Shown in pieces: positions 8,501 through 16,001 of a stretch of DNA of 47,892 bases (position 1 is the stretch's first letter; each line of letters starts with the position of its first letter). Location of the stretch: the NCBI RefSeq assembly GCF_000379805.1, contig NZ_KB903552.1, positions 1-47,892 on the forward strand, read 5' to 3'. The position numbers and the translations under genes are program-made. The notes under the pieces were generated by a model. The model saw only the letters and a program-made list of their open reading frames with translations, ran no database searches and was not told the origin of the DNA. This stretch comes from Lewinella cohaerens DSM 23179 (GTDB lineage: Bacteria > Bacteroidota > Bacteroidia > Chitinophagales > Saprospiraceae).

Positions 8501-9621
8501 CCTGCTTTGATCAAAGAAGATTTACCGCTACCTGATGGCCCTGAAAGGACTAATAGGGTGGGGCTTTTTGGCGACTCCTCTTCTTCTGTTTGGGCAGAAA
8601 GCCCCATGATAGCCCGCAAGTTCTCTACATCGCTGGTGCGGCCAAAGTAGTAGTCTGCATCTTCGAGGTCGTATTGTTCTAGCCCTTTGTAGGGGTTTTT
8701 ACGCTTGCGCTCGTCCCACTTGGGGTCGTTCTCTGGATGGCGAGGGTCGCAGAAGATAAATTGGCCGCCATCGTGTTTACCCATTGGGAAAAGGTCGGGG
8801 TTTTGAGGCTTGAAGGCTGTTGCTTTGCGGGTGCGCCGTTCTACTTCATCGTGGAGGTAAATGAATAACTCATGAGTGGTCAGGATACCATCGCCGAGAT
8901 TTTTACCCGCAGGTTTGAAATCGGGTCGGGCCTTGCCACTGAGGGCGGCGACCAGTGCCTCGGCAAAAGGAGAATTGGTAGCTGCGGCTTCTCCTCGTTC
9001 GCTGATCAAATCGGCGGCTTTTTCGGCGGGGCCAGCACTGGCTAATACCTGCCAAGCGCGTTTCTCCTGATAGCGATTGAATCGCTTTTTACTCATGGGC
9101 CGCAAGCCGACTCCCATACTTGCTCGAGTGCGGCTGATACGCCGGAAAGCACCTGCAAAACAGCAATCCATGATGGCCAAGGTATGGTGACAATCGAAGG
9201 CTTCCAGCTGTTCAAAAAGCCACTCCATCTTGATTAGTGTCTCATTTTTGGAGAGTTCTGCGATGGAGAAGCTGACGTCACTGGGCATCAGATAGCCAGC
9301 AGCGCCTGCGCCATCAATATCGCCTGCAAGACCGTGGCCAGCGTAATAAAACAAGAGACCGTCTTTGGATTTGATGGTACCTGCTTGTTTTAGCTCGGCA
9401 AGAAACTTTTCAATTTCTACTCGCGTCGGGTCGTAGCAGGTGTGTACATTTTCTTCGTCAAAGCCCTGGTAGTTGACTAGCGCTTCTTTGAGCGCGTTGG
9501 CATCGGCTTGTGGTGTCAGCAGGTGGGCACCGATATTTTCATAGCGGTTGATGGCAATTAGAATTGCGTGTGCCTTGAGGGCGCCGGGAAGTTTGGTGCG
9601 GGTTATTTTTTGAGTAGGCAT
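5578..9621 (-). CDS. Soluble caspase-nSTAND NTPase with two novel C-terminal repeats
   Basis: 1347 residues. An N-terminal caspase (peptidase C14) domain spans about residues 15-290, with catalytic His96 in YYAGHG and Cys154 in MDCCFAG. A linker KNPYKGLEQY (309-318) leads into a novel STAND P-loop NTPase (nSTAND1). This has Walker A GPSGSGKSS (361-369), Walker B VLYLDQFEE (448-456), the MRSDFE arginine block (491-496) and an MHD-like IHDSLINTW. No membrane helix is visible, unlike the paralogs at 34-46 kb. The C-terminus holds two diverged repeats beginning near residues 912 and 1146, each with a SGPH motif, FG-YNP-F-DWL, and a closing FW-RR--DGT--F module. I do not recognise that domain. A ligand-gated caspase that cleaves targets when the sensor fires is inferred by analogy with STAND-caspase systems. 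Confidence 0.92.
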   Translation of the reverse strand: MPTQKITRTKLPGALKAHAILIAINRYENIGAHLLTPQADANALKEALVNYQGFDEENVHTCYDPTRVEIEKFLAELKQAGTIKSKDGLLFYYAGHGLAGDIDGAGAAGYLMPSDVSFSIAELSKNETLIKMEWLFEQLEAFDCHHTLAIMDCCFAGAFRRISRTRASMGVGLRPMSKKRFNRYQEKRAWQVLASAGPAEKAADLISERGEAAATNSPFAEALVAALSGKARPDFKPAGKNLGDGILTTHELFIYLHDEVERRTRKATAFKPQNPDLFPMGKHDGGQFIFCDPRHPENDPKWDERKRKNPYKGLEQYDLEDADYYFGRTSDVENLRAIMGLSAQTEEEESPKSPTLLVLSGPSGSGKSSLIKAGLLPTYQQEGYEIFQFRPGDRPWSMKRYQDQKWVEVMSDETKPFRFAPPKSMDQMPSSSFFGERLFYLNTGKKQVLYLDQFEELFTTCTTEEQAIINTYLKELFEAAVAGNLQIIISMRSDFEWQLEVSEFGAQFWGKQQSYYDYFKLYRLSTLGLDDLRSALVNPATLFAYEFQQDEAGDLADAILEDLNYLPSALPLLSYTMQEMVTHTASSERLFKRTAYRDKLGGVSGALSRRMQLIYDGFGAKPAEENQDADQAPNPKQELLRHVFLRMVSLSDGEYTRRRVYRDQQFDELRFADDNQAVKEILDALRAANLISTGGEAGIRYEELIHDSLINTWTMGKKWINNFGKENLSLQRELWKAVTDNARAAAPSPRGYEKEQNEQERSLVDLNTTFSRLWDSNPKLLQLIKQVADASLFLLEDKDNVFVNEMLAETPEEDKAAFLEFWHECHSQQTFPDLNSLILSGNSDKVLTVLLEQGKHGLNQAEASFIQQSWQKRIASIIELKRQKEQVIHEMMGATWRATSFLDDKDFGNLKGVRDIYNNIKVLMDLDKIRSISPVPVFSSGPHLAGFENSIADFGHYNPAFLDWLTKYAIPAHQDSFLRRLTMPFYTKFLQVQIRNFYNIYKYHAKNDYILPAMAEAYLAQSGDISDEDKSTFWFYYNFVVSASTPPEMPEERGFDKNETVAWVACAFWLRRTLDGTMEYFRAILEKMLQAYDPEWLAATDKIWDSPEDYRKEVATNKEAIAKEVVDILEKADKYDIEHLGQPIYFTTALYHTFKPLLSLKKLQSLAPAAIFISGPHGEEFNLDSSDEFGKYNPEFIDWLHQTAISFKQNKLLKKLAQAFYNHKLKDLARVYYWASQYWEEHPSEKERTITKYRLIIIDYNASGFDVNRWQEVRYRLWQEDSTSEGPYSFFAERNNSFQSTSPHIISQYIALGFWIRRHMDGTAEKFQELLVEILQTYDAQWLSEQV

Positions 9622-9675
9622 GGTGGTGAATTAGGGGTTCTGTTAATGGTAGAAATCAGTGCATTCGGTGCGCAC

Positions 9676-9750
9676 CTTCAGTATAGGCTAGTGTAACTTG
9701 GGCTTCAGCCCGAGTGTAATGACAACGCTCGGGCTGAAGCCCAAGCTACG
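9676..9750. repeat. REP-like palindromic element (long hairpin)
   Basis: Arms at 9693-9714 and 9728-9749 are 22 bases each and complementary except for one position, with a 13-base loop. Each arm itself contains an imperfect palindrome around GGCTTCAGCC. There is no T-run on either side, so it is more like a repetitive extragenic palindrome than a Rho-independent terminator. It lies between the helicase stop and the caspase-nSTAND start, and its left half is repeated in inverted orientation at 5546-5574. Confidence 0.75.
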
Positions 9751-9780
9751 GTTTACTACCAGTTTTAGGGCCAAAAGGCA

Positions 9781-11040
9781 CTAATGCTTCTTCCCTTTCC
9801 GGCGCTTTGATTTACCTTTCTTGTTTAGCGCGAGTGCTTCCTCCGTCGCTTTCATGAGTTCTTTTATACCAAACTGGTCTTCTTCGGCCATCTTTAGCGT
9901 TTCGCGATAATCGGCCCGATCGAGGTCGAGAATCTTGATTTCGTAGCCGGTGTAGGAATGAATAGCGTGCAGCAATGCTTTCTCCCCAGGCGCGCAAAAG
10001 GAGTAGGCTATCCCCCTTTGTTTGGCCCGTCCGGTACGGCCAATACGATGCACATACTGATCTGCTTCGGTGGGTAAATCGTAATTGATAACGTGGGTGA
10101 TATTGGAAATATCGATACCACGTGCGCTCACATCGGTTGCAATGAGTAAGCGTTCTTTGCCTGCTTTAAAGGCAGCGAGGGTAGTAATTCGTTCTGATTG
10201 TTCTACATCGCCATGCAAGATTAAGCTGGAAATACCTACTCGCTCCATGGCTTTTTGTACCCGCTCTGCACGTACTTTGGTACGAACAAAAACGAGCATT
10301 TTGCCTTCCGGTTGCTCTTTGAGGACGCGCTCTAGGAAAAAGCGTTTATCATCCATTTCTACGAAGAGCACGGAGTGATCTACATTTTTTGAAACGGGAT
10401 CTTTGGGCGAAATTTGGATACGAATGGCCTGCTGGGTCAACGAATGGGCCAAGGATTTGATTTCATCGTCGATAGTAGCCGAGAAGAAGAGGGTTTGCCT
10501 GCGTTTAGGCAGCAGCCTGAGCACATCTTGCACATCCTTCAGAAAGCCCAAGCCCAGCATTTGGTCGGCTTCATCAACAATGAGCATTTCTACTCGTTCC
10601 AGGCGTAATACGCCCTGATGACTGAGGTCAAACATCCGCCCTGGAGTAGTGATCAATACATCTACACCTTTGGTGAGCGTGGCAATCTGCGGATCTTGTT
10701 CTACGCCGCCTAACAATCCATAAATCTTAACGCCGGTATTTTTTCCTAATTCCTGAAACACTTTGGTAATCTGTAGCGCCAACTCCCGAGTAGGGACCAT
10801 GACCAGGCATTTGATACCATCTTTCCTACGTTGGCGTTCCTTGAAACTTTGTAGTTTTTGCAAAACGGGTATCGCAAAAGCCGCGGTCTTTCCTGTGCCT
10901 GTTTGGGCAACAGCCAATATATCTGCTCCTTTTAGAATGAGTGGGATAGCCTTATACTGGATATCCGTTGGGCGTCGGTATTCCAGCGCTTCGATATTCT
11001 GTTTTATCTCGGGAGAAAGGGGGTAGTCGGAAAATTTCAT
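9781..11040 (-). CDS. DEAD-box ATP-dependent RNA helicase, RhlE-like
   Basis: 419 residues, cytoplasmic, unwinds RNA duplexes in ribosome assembly or RNA decay. All DEAD-box motifs are present in order: Q motif (RRPTDIQYKAIP), motif I AQTGTGKT, Ia PTRELALQ, TPGR, motif II DEAD, motif III SAT, LVFVRTK, motif V ATDVSARGIDI and motif VI HRIGRTGRA. The C-terminus is a short basic tail (KKGKSKRRKGKKH) that probably binds RNA. The length is normal for Bacteroidota RhlE-like helicases. It sits between two caspase genes but looks like a core gene; no functional link is visible. Confidence 0.95.
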   Translation of the reverse strand: MKFSDYPLSPEIKQNIEALEYRRPTDIQYKAIPLILKGADILAVAQTGTGKTAAFAIPVLQKLQSFKERQRRKDGIKCLVMVPTRELALQITKVFQELGKNTGVKIYGLLGGVEQDPQIATLTKGVDVLITTPGRMFDLSHQGVLRLERVEMLIVDEADQMLGLGFLKDVQDVLRLLPKRRQTLFFSATIDDEIKSLAHSLTQQAIRIQISPKDPVSKNVDHSVLFVEMDDKRFFLERVLKEQPEGKMLVFVRTKVRAERVQKAMERVGISSLILHGDVEQSERITTLAAFKAGKERLLIATDVSARGIDISNITHVINYDLPTEADQYVHRIGRTGRAKQRGIAYSFCAPGEKALLHAIHSYTGYEIKILDLDRADYRETLKMAEEDQFGIKELMKATEEALALNKKGKSKRRKGKKH

Positions 11041-11087
11041 GGTACAAAGATAGATGCTTATAGAGAAATATTTTTACCCCCTCAGGG

Positions 11088-11108
11088 CTTTCGGCAAAAC
11101 GCCGAAAG
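11088..11108. terminator. Short hairpin, possible weak terminator
   Basis: CTTTCGGC at 11088-11095 and GCCGAAAG at 11101-11108 form a perfect 8-bp stem with a 5-base loop, seven bases beyond the stop of the minus-strand caspase gene. The T-tract expected after a Rho-independent terminator is missing in both directions, so its role is uncertain. Confidence 0.4.
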
Positions 11109-11114
11109 TACAGC

Positions 11115-13427
11115 TTACTGCCGAACAATCGTCAGCTTGAGTGTTCGTGCATCCCAACCATCGGTAGATCCAGCGCGTTTTAGACGGCCCATACTTTTGT
11201 CAGCATCCAGACCGGATTGTACCAGCAGTTCCTTGTCCAAGAGTTGTTTTTGGGTTACCAGAAGTTTCAATTGCAAAACACCTTTTGCTTCGGATCTCGC
11301 CATGGAGAAGGGCGTCAAGTCGAGAAGATCAGTGCCCGCTTGGTCCGTTTTTTTGTTCAGCTCTTTGTCGAGTACGAAGTCAATAGCGGCATTGCTTTTA
11401 AAATCGTAGAGATAATAAAAACGGTTTTCTTTGTTACTGTACAACCGTAAGCCAAAAAGAATAGTGTCGTCTTCTAACTCCAAACCCATTTCTTCTGCCT
11501 TGTCTGGCGTGATAAAGCTTTCGGTAGGTAGTTGCAGCTCTACCGGGAATTGATCGAATTTTTTCGAATTTTTATAAATTTCGGCCATATTTAAACCATC
11601 TCCTTCAAAAATATTCACCTTCCCCGTCGCGCTCCATTGGGCATAGTCCATGACAAATAACTCCACCTTAAAATCATCCTTTATTTTTGAGGCTTCATTT
11701 TTGAGGGCCAGTAGCCTGGTCCAGCGGGCAATTTTTCGGAGGTGCCCTTTTGTCATTTCCACAATGGTTTTCTCTGTTACCTCCGTGGTTATTGCGATGG
11801 GGTTGGAGGTCCAGGGGCGATCTTGGGTCAGGTCCCAAATTTGGTAACCTTTGGTATTAATAATGATGCGTGCACTGGCCTGCTGTTTTTCTGCTGCGTT
11901 TCCGGCGATGAGAATATTGTTTTTTGACAAATCCTGGTCTTGTTCGTGCATGATTTCCGACCACTGTTCCCGCAACATGGCGGTGGCATTGGTAGAGCCT
12001 TCTAAATGAACGTAGAAGGGGTCTCCCGGCAGCTGGAATATTTCCGCAATGTAAGGCTCCTTGGCGAGGTCGTCTTGCTTAGCGGAATCTGGTTTGATGG
12101 CCTCCAACTTGCCAGTAAGGTCTTCCAATAGTTCGAGCTCACTTTCCTGTACCCCAACCTTTTTGACGAGGGCAAAACCAAGAAATTCTCGTCCCTCCTT
12201 CTTGTACACTTTTATGATGATCTCCTGGGGAGCCCCTGCTGGCAGTGCTGAGAGATCAACCTTCGTCGGGAGGCCGTGAATGGCACCACAACGAATAAAC
12301 CATTTATCATTGTTGGGTACGACTTCGTATTCCTGAGCATTCCCCAGCGTCCAGCCTTCCAGAAAGGCGGTGTGCGGATTGAAGCCAGCAATGGGCTCAA
12401 ACTGCGGACTCTGTGCATTGCGCTTGGAGCGCGCCTGAGAACGGGTCTGTTTGAATAAGTCGGCATAGTTTAGCGTCCCTACTTCAGCTGCCGTAGCTGC
12501 CGTTGTGAGTACACTGATCAAGCTGCTGCTAAAGATGCCCCCAGCAGGTAGGTCGCCTGCTTTCTCCACATTGGAGCAAGCCGAGAGGAGTACGTGCCGT
12601 GATTGGGGAATACGCAATAGTCCACCGTTGGCAATTTGGTCGCTATAGTAATTATTGTAATAACTGTCCAGCGGGCGGACGCTCTGGCTAGTGACACCAT
12701 CACCCCGCAGGAAATCAAAATGACGAGATTTAAACCCGGCGGGTTCCTGAAAATCGCGCGTGCCTGACCCGGAATGACAACAATCCAACGAGACAACGAT
12801 ATGAGGAATAGCACCCTCTTTGGTGGGTACGCTATGGTAGAGCGTATCAATCATGGCTGCCAGTTCTTTATCGGCCAGAAAGATGTCGCTTTGGATACCT
12901 TCGGGGTTGTAGCATACCAAGCTTTGGTCTTTGCCATTAGGTTCCAGGGAAGGCAAGGCGTTGCCGTTGGCGTCTACCGGTTTGGCAAACTCGGCAGCGG
13001 TAAACTGCTCGGTGCCGTGGCCACTAAAATGGAACCAGAAAGTATCATCCGCCGTACCACCGCCGTTGACGAGGTGGTTTTCAAAGGCACTGATGATATT
13101 CACATAGGTGGCCTTGGCGTTGGTCAGAATGCGAAGGTGTAGGCGGCCGTGTTGTTCGGTGAAATCTACAGATTCCTTGGCTTCGATCAGTTTCGCATCT
13201 TTCTGTTTGCCAAATTTTTCGCGCAGATAATTAGCCGTAAGGTTAACATCATTGATACAGCCTCCCAATTTGGTGACGGTACCCTGGTAGTCATTGATGC
13301 CTACCAGAAGGGCAAAAATACGCGGTTGTACGCCGTTTTTATCACGCAGGGTGGTCGGAAATGGTCTGGGGTTGCCGTCCTTTTCTTCTGGTACCTCCGT
13401 CGATGATTTCTTTTTTTCTTCAGCCAT
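11115..13427 (-). CDS. Short caspase-family (C14) protease with conserved C-terminal domain of unknown function
   Basis: 770 residues, no signal peptide or membrane helix. After a polar N-terminal tail, the caspase domain runs about residues 35-370. It shows LLVGINDY, catalytic His137 in HFSGHGTE and Cys217 in LDCCHSGSGTR, then LLSACSNVEKAGD and GGIFSSSLI. The Asp before the Cys pair is the usual basic-residue S1 pocket acid of metacaspase-like enzymes, so Arg/Lys specificity is expected. Residues about 385-770 (from IRCGAIHGLP through RWTRLLALKN to LVQSGL) match the tail of the caspase at the right edge of the window but no domain I know. Its start overlaps the stop of the upstream histidine kinase by one base, so translation is probably coupled. 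Confidence 0.93.
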   Translation of the reverse strand: MAEEKKKSSTEVPEEKDGNPRPFPTTLRDKNGVQPRIFALLVGINDYQGTVTKLGGCINDVNLTANYLREKFGKQKDAKLIEAKESVDFTEQHGRLHLRILTNAKATYVNIISAFENHLVNGGGTADDTFWFHFSGHGTEQFTAAEFAKPVDANGNALPSLEPNGKDQSLVCYNPEGIQSDIFLADKELAAMIDTLYHSVPTKEGAIPHIVVSLDCCHSGSGTRDFQEPAGFKSRHFDFLRGDGVTSQSVRPLDSYYNNYYSDQIANGGLLRIPQSRHVLLSACSNVEKAGDLPAGGIFSSSLISVLTTAATAAEVGTLNYADLFKQTRSQARSKRNAQSPQFEPIAGFNPHTAFLEGWTLGNAQEYEVVPNNDKWFIRCGAIHGLPTKVDLSALPAGAPQEIIIKVYKKEGREFLGFALVKKVGVQESELELLEDLTGKLEAIKPDSAKQDDLAKEPYIAEIFQLPGDPFYVHLEGSTNATAMLREQWSEIMHEQDQDLSKNNILIAGNAAEKQQASARIIINTKGYQIWDLTQDRPWTSNPIAITTEVTEKTIVEMTKGHLRKIARWTRLLALKNEASKIKDDFKVELFVMDYAQWSATGKVNIFEGDGLNMAEIYKNSKKFDQFPVELQLPTESFITPDKAEEMGLELEDDTILFGLRLYSNKENRFYYLYDFKSNAAIDFVLDKELNKKTDQAGTDLLDLTPFSMARSEAKGVLQLKLLVTQKQLLDKELLVQSGLDADKSMGRLKRAGSTDGWDARTLKLTIVRQ

Positions 13428-15478
13428 TATGGGTTTTGTTTAAGGGTGGAGTAATTGTTTTTCAGCAACTTTAAAGGCAGCCGGAGGGTGACCCGCGTGC
13501 CGGCAGCAACACCATTGTCATGGTACAAATCTTCTATTTGTAAAGCAGGGCCTTTTACTCGTCCCAGTGATTTTAAACGCTGTTGGGTAATATCCATACC
13601 CATTGATTTTTGTTGCTGCAAGACCGACGCTTCTTTTTGCTTGCGTGCAGCCTCGCGACCAATGCCATTGTCTTCGATGACAAATTTGAGGACCTTCTCT
13701 TCCTGCCTCACCCACAAGTTGATGTGTCCTCCTTCCGGTTTAGGTTTGATGCCATGGAGGATAGCATTTTCAAGGTAGGGTTGTAGGATCAATGCTGGCG
13801 TCGCAATGTCCTCGGTGGGGATATTGGGGTCGTACTCAATATTAAAGGTCAGCTTATCGCTGAAACGAAGTTGCTCAAGTGCTAAAAAATGCTTCAATGT
13901 TTTTAATTCCTGGGCCAGGCTAATGATGTTGTTGGCTGATCCGTTGAGGATTTGGCGAGTCAAGCGAGAAAAATGCACCAGGTATTTAGAGGCTTTTCTG
14001 GCTTCTCCTTTGTTCACCAGATGCTCAATGGCATTAAGGCTATTGGAAATAAAGTGGGGGTTGATCTGGGCGCGCAGGGCTGCCATCTCTGCTTTCAGTC
14101 GGTGGTTCTGGAGGCGTTGCAGAAAAATTACGAATAGCACACCCACGGTCAGCAATGCTGTCAGCCCAATCATCAACTGACGCTGTCGCTTGTTCGCTGC
14201 GCTGACTCGGAGGTCGCGTTGTTCGACCTGGTTGATACGCTGGTAGGCCGTTTTCGCGTAATTCGTGATGGTATAAACGACACCAGTGTAATTTTCATTG
14301 AGGAAAGGCCCAATGGCTTCGCCTAAAGCATCTTGATGCAGTCCATCACTGTAGCTGTACAGATAGGCCAGCTCTTCACTGATACTTTCCATTACCCTGA
14401 TGCCGCCTTCTTCTTTAGCGCCGAGCATGGCTTTTTTGTAGTAAAAAATGGCAGAATCGGCGTGGCTTTCGTCAATGTCAATGGCCCAACTATCCTGAAA
14501 AACGTTACCCAGTAACTGATAGGTGCGATAGGCGTTATCGCTCGGCAAAGTCAGGCTTTTTTTCAATTGTTCGACGGCAATAGCAAAATCGGTAAGATGA
14601 CCGGATTGGTTGAACTTGAGCCGATAGAGATACCCTCGCCGCTGGTAGGCGCGCACCAGGAGGTCTTGGTCCTTGTTAGCTTGCCCGTAAGTGAGGCAAA
14701 AATTAAGCAGGGAATCTGCCTGCTGGAATTGTTTCTTGGTGTCCATGTAAAAAGTTGCCCAGTCCAGCCACAGTCGGGTACGGTTTTCCCAGTTGTCCAG
14801 GTCTTGAAAGATGCGGTCGCTTTCCTCGTAATAGGCCTGCTCTGCTATGGAGTCGGTGCTGGAATAGGTGGTGGCGAGGTTGTGCAAAATCATGGCCTTG
14901 TTTTTTTGGGCGACTTCCTGCTCAAGCGATAATTGAGGGGTCAGTTCCAAGGCTCTGGTAAAATAGAAGCGGGCTGAATCCTGCTCTCCTTGACGATTGT
15001 ACAGGTACCCCAGCAGGTTGCTCACATCCACTTCCCAGTAAGGATATTTATGCTTGGTCAGGAGGCGTTTGCTGATTTGAGCATCGACTAAGGCATCCTC
15101 CACATCTTCACCGTACTTAGCGCGTTTTCCTTTACTCCAAGCCAGCCTGTTGGCACTGATGCCACGTGGAATATTCCAATTGTTTTCGGTAGAAATATAA
15201 TAGGCCAACTGGGCGTAGCGCAAAGTAGCATCCTCATCGTAGTTTTTTACCCATTCGGCAAAATGGAGAAGGCTATCCACTTGCTGACTGGGGTTTTCCA
15301 TGGCCCTTACCCTGGTCAGTACGCTGCTGGTATCAGCGTAGGTGACTAACCCTTCCGCTGTTAGCTGGCGCAACAACTGAGGCTCAAAATCACTACCCTG
15401 GTATTGCCCACAGCTGTAGAGCAGTAGCAGCAATAGTACCCCTGGTAAGGGTTTTGATGAGAAAAGGGTGTTCAGCAT
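13427..15478 (-). CDS. LytS-type sensor histidine kinase with lipobox, TPR region and one internal membrane helix
   Basis: 683 residues. The leader LLLLLLYSCGQ has a plausible lipobox (Cys23). Residues about 60-400 are helical TPR-like repeats (for example DSARFYFTRALEL). A membrane helix lies near 434-454 (LMIGLTALLTVGVLFVIF). The kinase follows: a His_kinase (PF06580) dimerisation block AQINPHFISNSLNAIEH, probable phospho-acceptor His475, N-box LENAILHG and G-box IEDNGIGR. Most relatives read FIFNSL; here it is FISNSL. The expected topology is periplasmic TPR sensor and cytoplasmic kinase. Partner LytTR regulators are usually adjacent; none is visible here. Instead the gene overlaps a caspase gene by one base (TAATG). 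Confidence 0.92.
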   Translation of the reverse strand: MLNTLFSSKPLPGVLLLLLLYSCGQYQGSDFEPQLLRQLTAEGLVTYADTSSVLTRVRAMENPSQQVDSLLHFAEWVKNYDEDATLRYAQLAYYISTENNWNIPRGISANRLAWSKGKRAKYGEDVEDALVDAQISKRLLTKHKYPYWEVDVSNLLGYLYNRQGEQDSARFYFTRALELTPQLSLEQEVAQKNKAMILHNLATTYSSTDSIAEQAYYEESDRIFQDLDNWENRTRLWLDWATFYMDTKKQFQQADSLLNFCLTYGQANKDQDLLVRAYQRRGYLYRLKFNQSGHLTDFAIAVEQLKKSLTLPSDNAYRTYQLLGNVFQDSWAIDIDESHADSAIFYYKKAMLGAKEEGGIRVMESISEELAYLYSYSDGLHQDALGEAIGPFLNENYTGVVYTITNYAKTAYQRINQVEQRDLRVSAANKRQRQLMIGLTALLTVGVLFVIFLQRLQNHRLKAEMAALRAQINPHFISNSLNAIEHLVNKGEARKASKYLVHFSRLTRQILNGSANNIISLAQELKTLKHFLALEQLRFSDKLTFNIEYDPNIPTEDIATPALILQPYLENAILHGIKPKPEGGHINLWVRQEEKVLKFVIEDNGIGREAARKQKEASVLQQQKSMGMDITQQRLKSLGRVKGPALQIEDLYHDNGVAAGTRVTLRLPLKLLKNNYSTLKQNP

Positions 15479-15998
15479 ACCGCCTTTGGTTTAGAAGCAA
15501 GCGGTAGATAATGCTCGCTCACTTCAATAATTAGGTCTAAAGTTACAGGAAGCCTAAGATAGTATAATCCTGCTTTAAGCGCTCGTCCGTTTTGCCTAAC
15601 CCGAATAAAAACCTTGCCAATTCAGGAATAACCAAAGCCGCCCTCTCTTGATGGAATAATTGATTGTTCTTCTTGCTGGGTGAAATTTGTGACTGTGAAA
15701 TGAAAGATATGTTGAATTTTATTCCTATTATTGAGTAGTTTTTACATAAAAACTGATCCAATTTTCTTTTTGTGCAGATGCCTGTACAAAAAGCTTCAAG
15801 TAAAAAAGTAGGTAACAGCGGGCCTTGTTCGGTAGCGCGTATTTCAAAGTTGTCTACTCGTTTTACGATCTCCCTTCAACACAGCGTTTCTAAGCTTCTG
15901 CATTTTCAGAAGGAACCATATTTTGAGTATTAGAGGACTTTTTTCTGGCGTTTGATGCAAATTCAAATATCCAAGGAGCACTTAAATGTAAACCCATT
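15479..15998. other. 520-base intergenic region with two small hairpins
   Basis: This region separates the minus-strand kinase-caspase operon from the plus-strand giant-gene cassette, so promoters for both probably lie here, but I see no clear TTG/TAnnTTTG pair. Two inverted repeats stand out: AGTTTTTACATAAAAACT at 15737-15754, and CTTTTTGTGCAG (15766-15777) facing CTGTACAAAAAG (15782-15793) around a 4-base loop. Neither has a terminator T-tract. A 72-codon minus-strand frame at 15543-15761 is not convincing as a gene. Confidence 0.5.
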
Positions 15999-16001
15999 AT
16001 G
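15974..16001 (+). promoter_or_regulatory. Shine-Dalgarno-like AGGAG with an ATG-TAA start-stop before the cassette's first gene
   Basis: AGGAG at 15974-15978 sits at a good spacing (7 bases) from ATGTAA at 15986-15991, a start codon followed at once by a stop. The real ATG of the 1073-residue gene comes at 15999, 20 bases from the AGGAG. This could be a ribosome-pausing or reinitiation element, or chance. Only the sequence arrangement is observed. Confidence 0.3.

Noticed and set aside
15543-15761. A 72-codon minus-strand frame ending ERLKQDYTILGFL
   Set aside because: No ribosome site, no recognised family, and base composition like the surrounding intergenic DNA. It may be the remnant of something, but I cannot support it as a gene.
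1690-15925. TATTTTG sequences before lgt (near 1699) and before the cassette (15919) as Bacteroidota -7 promoter elements
   Set aside because: They lack one T of the TAnnTTTG consensus and have no TTG at the right distance, so they are not better than background in AT-rich leaders.
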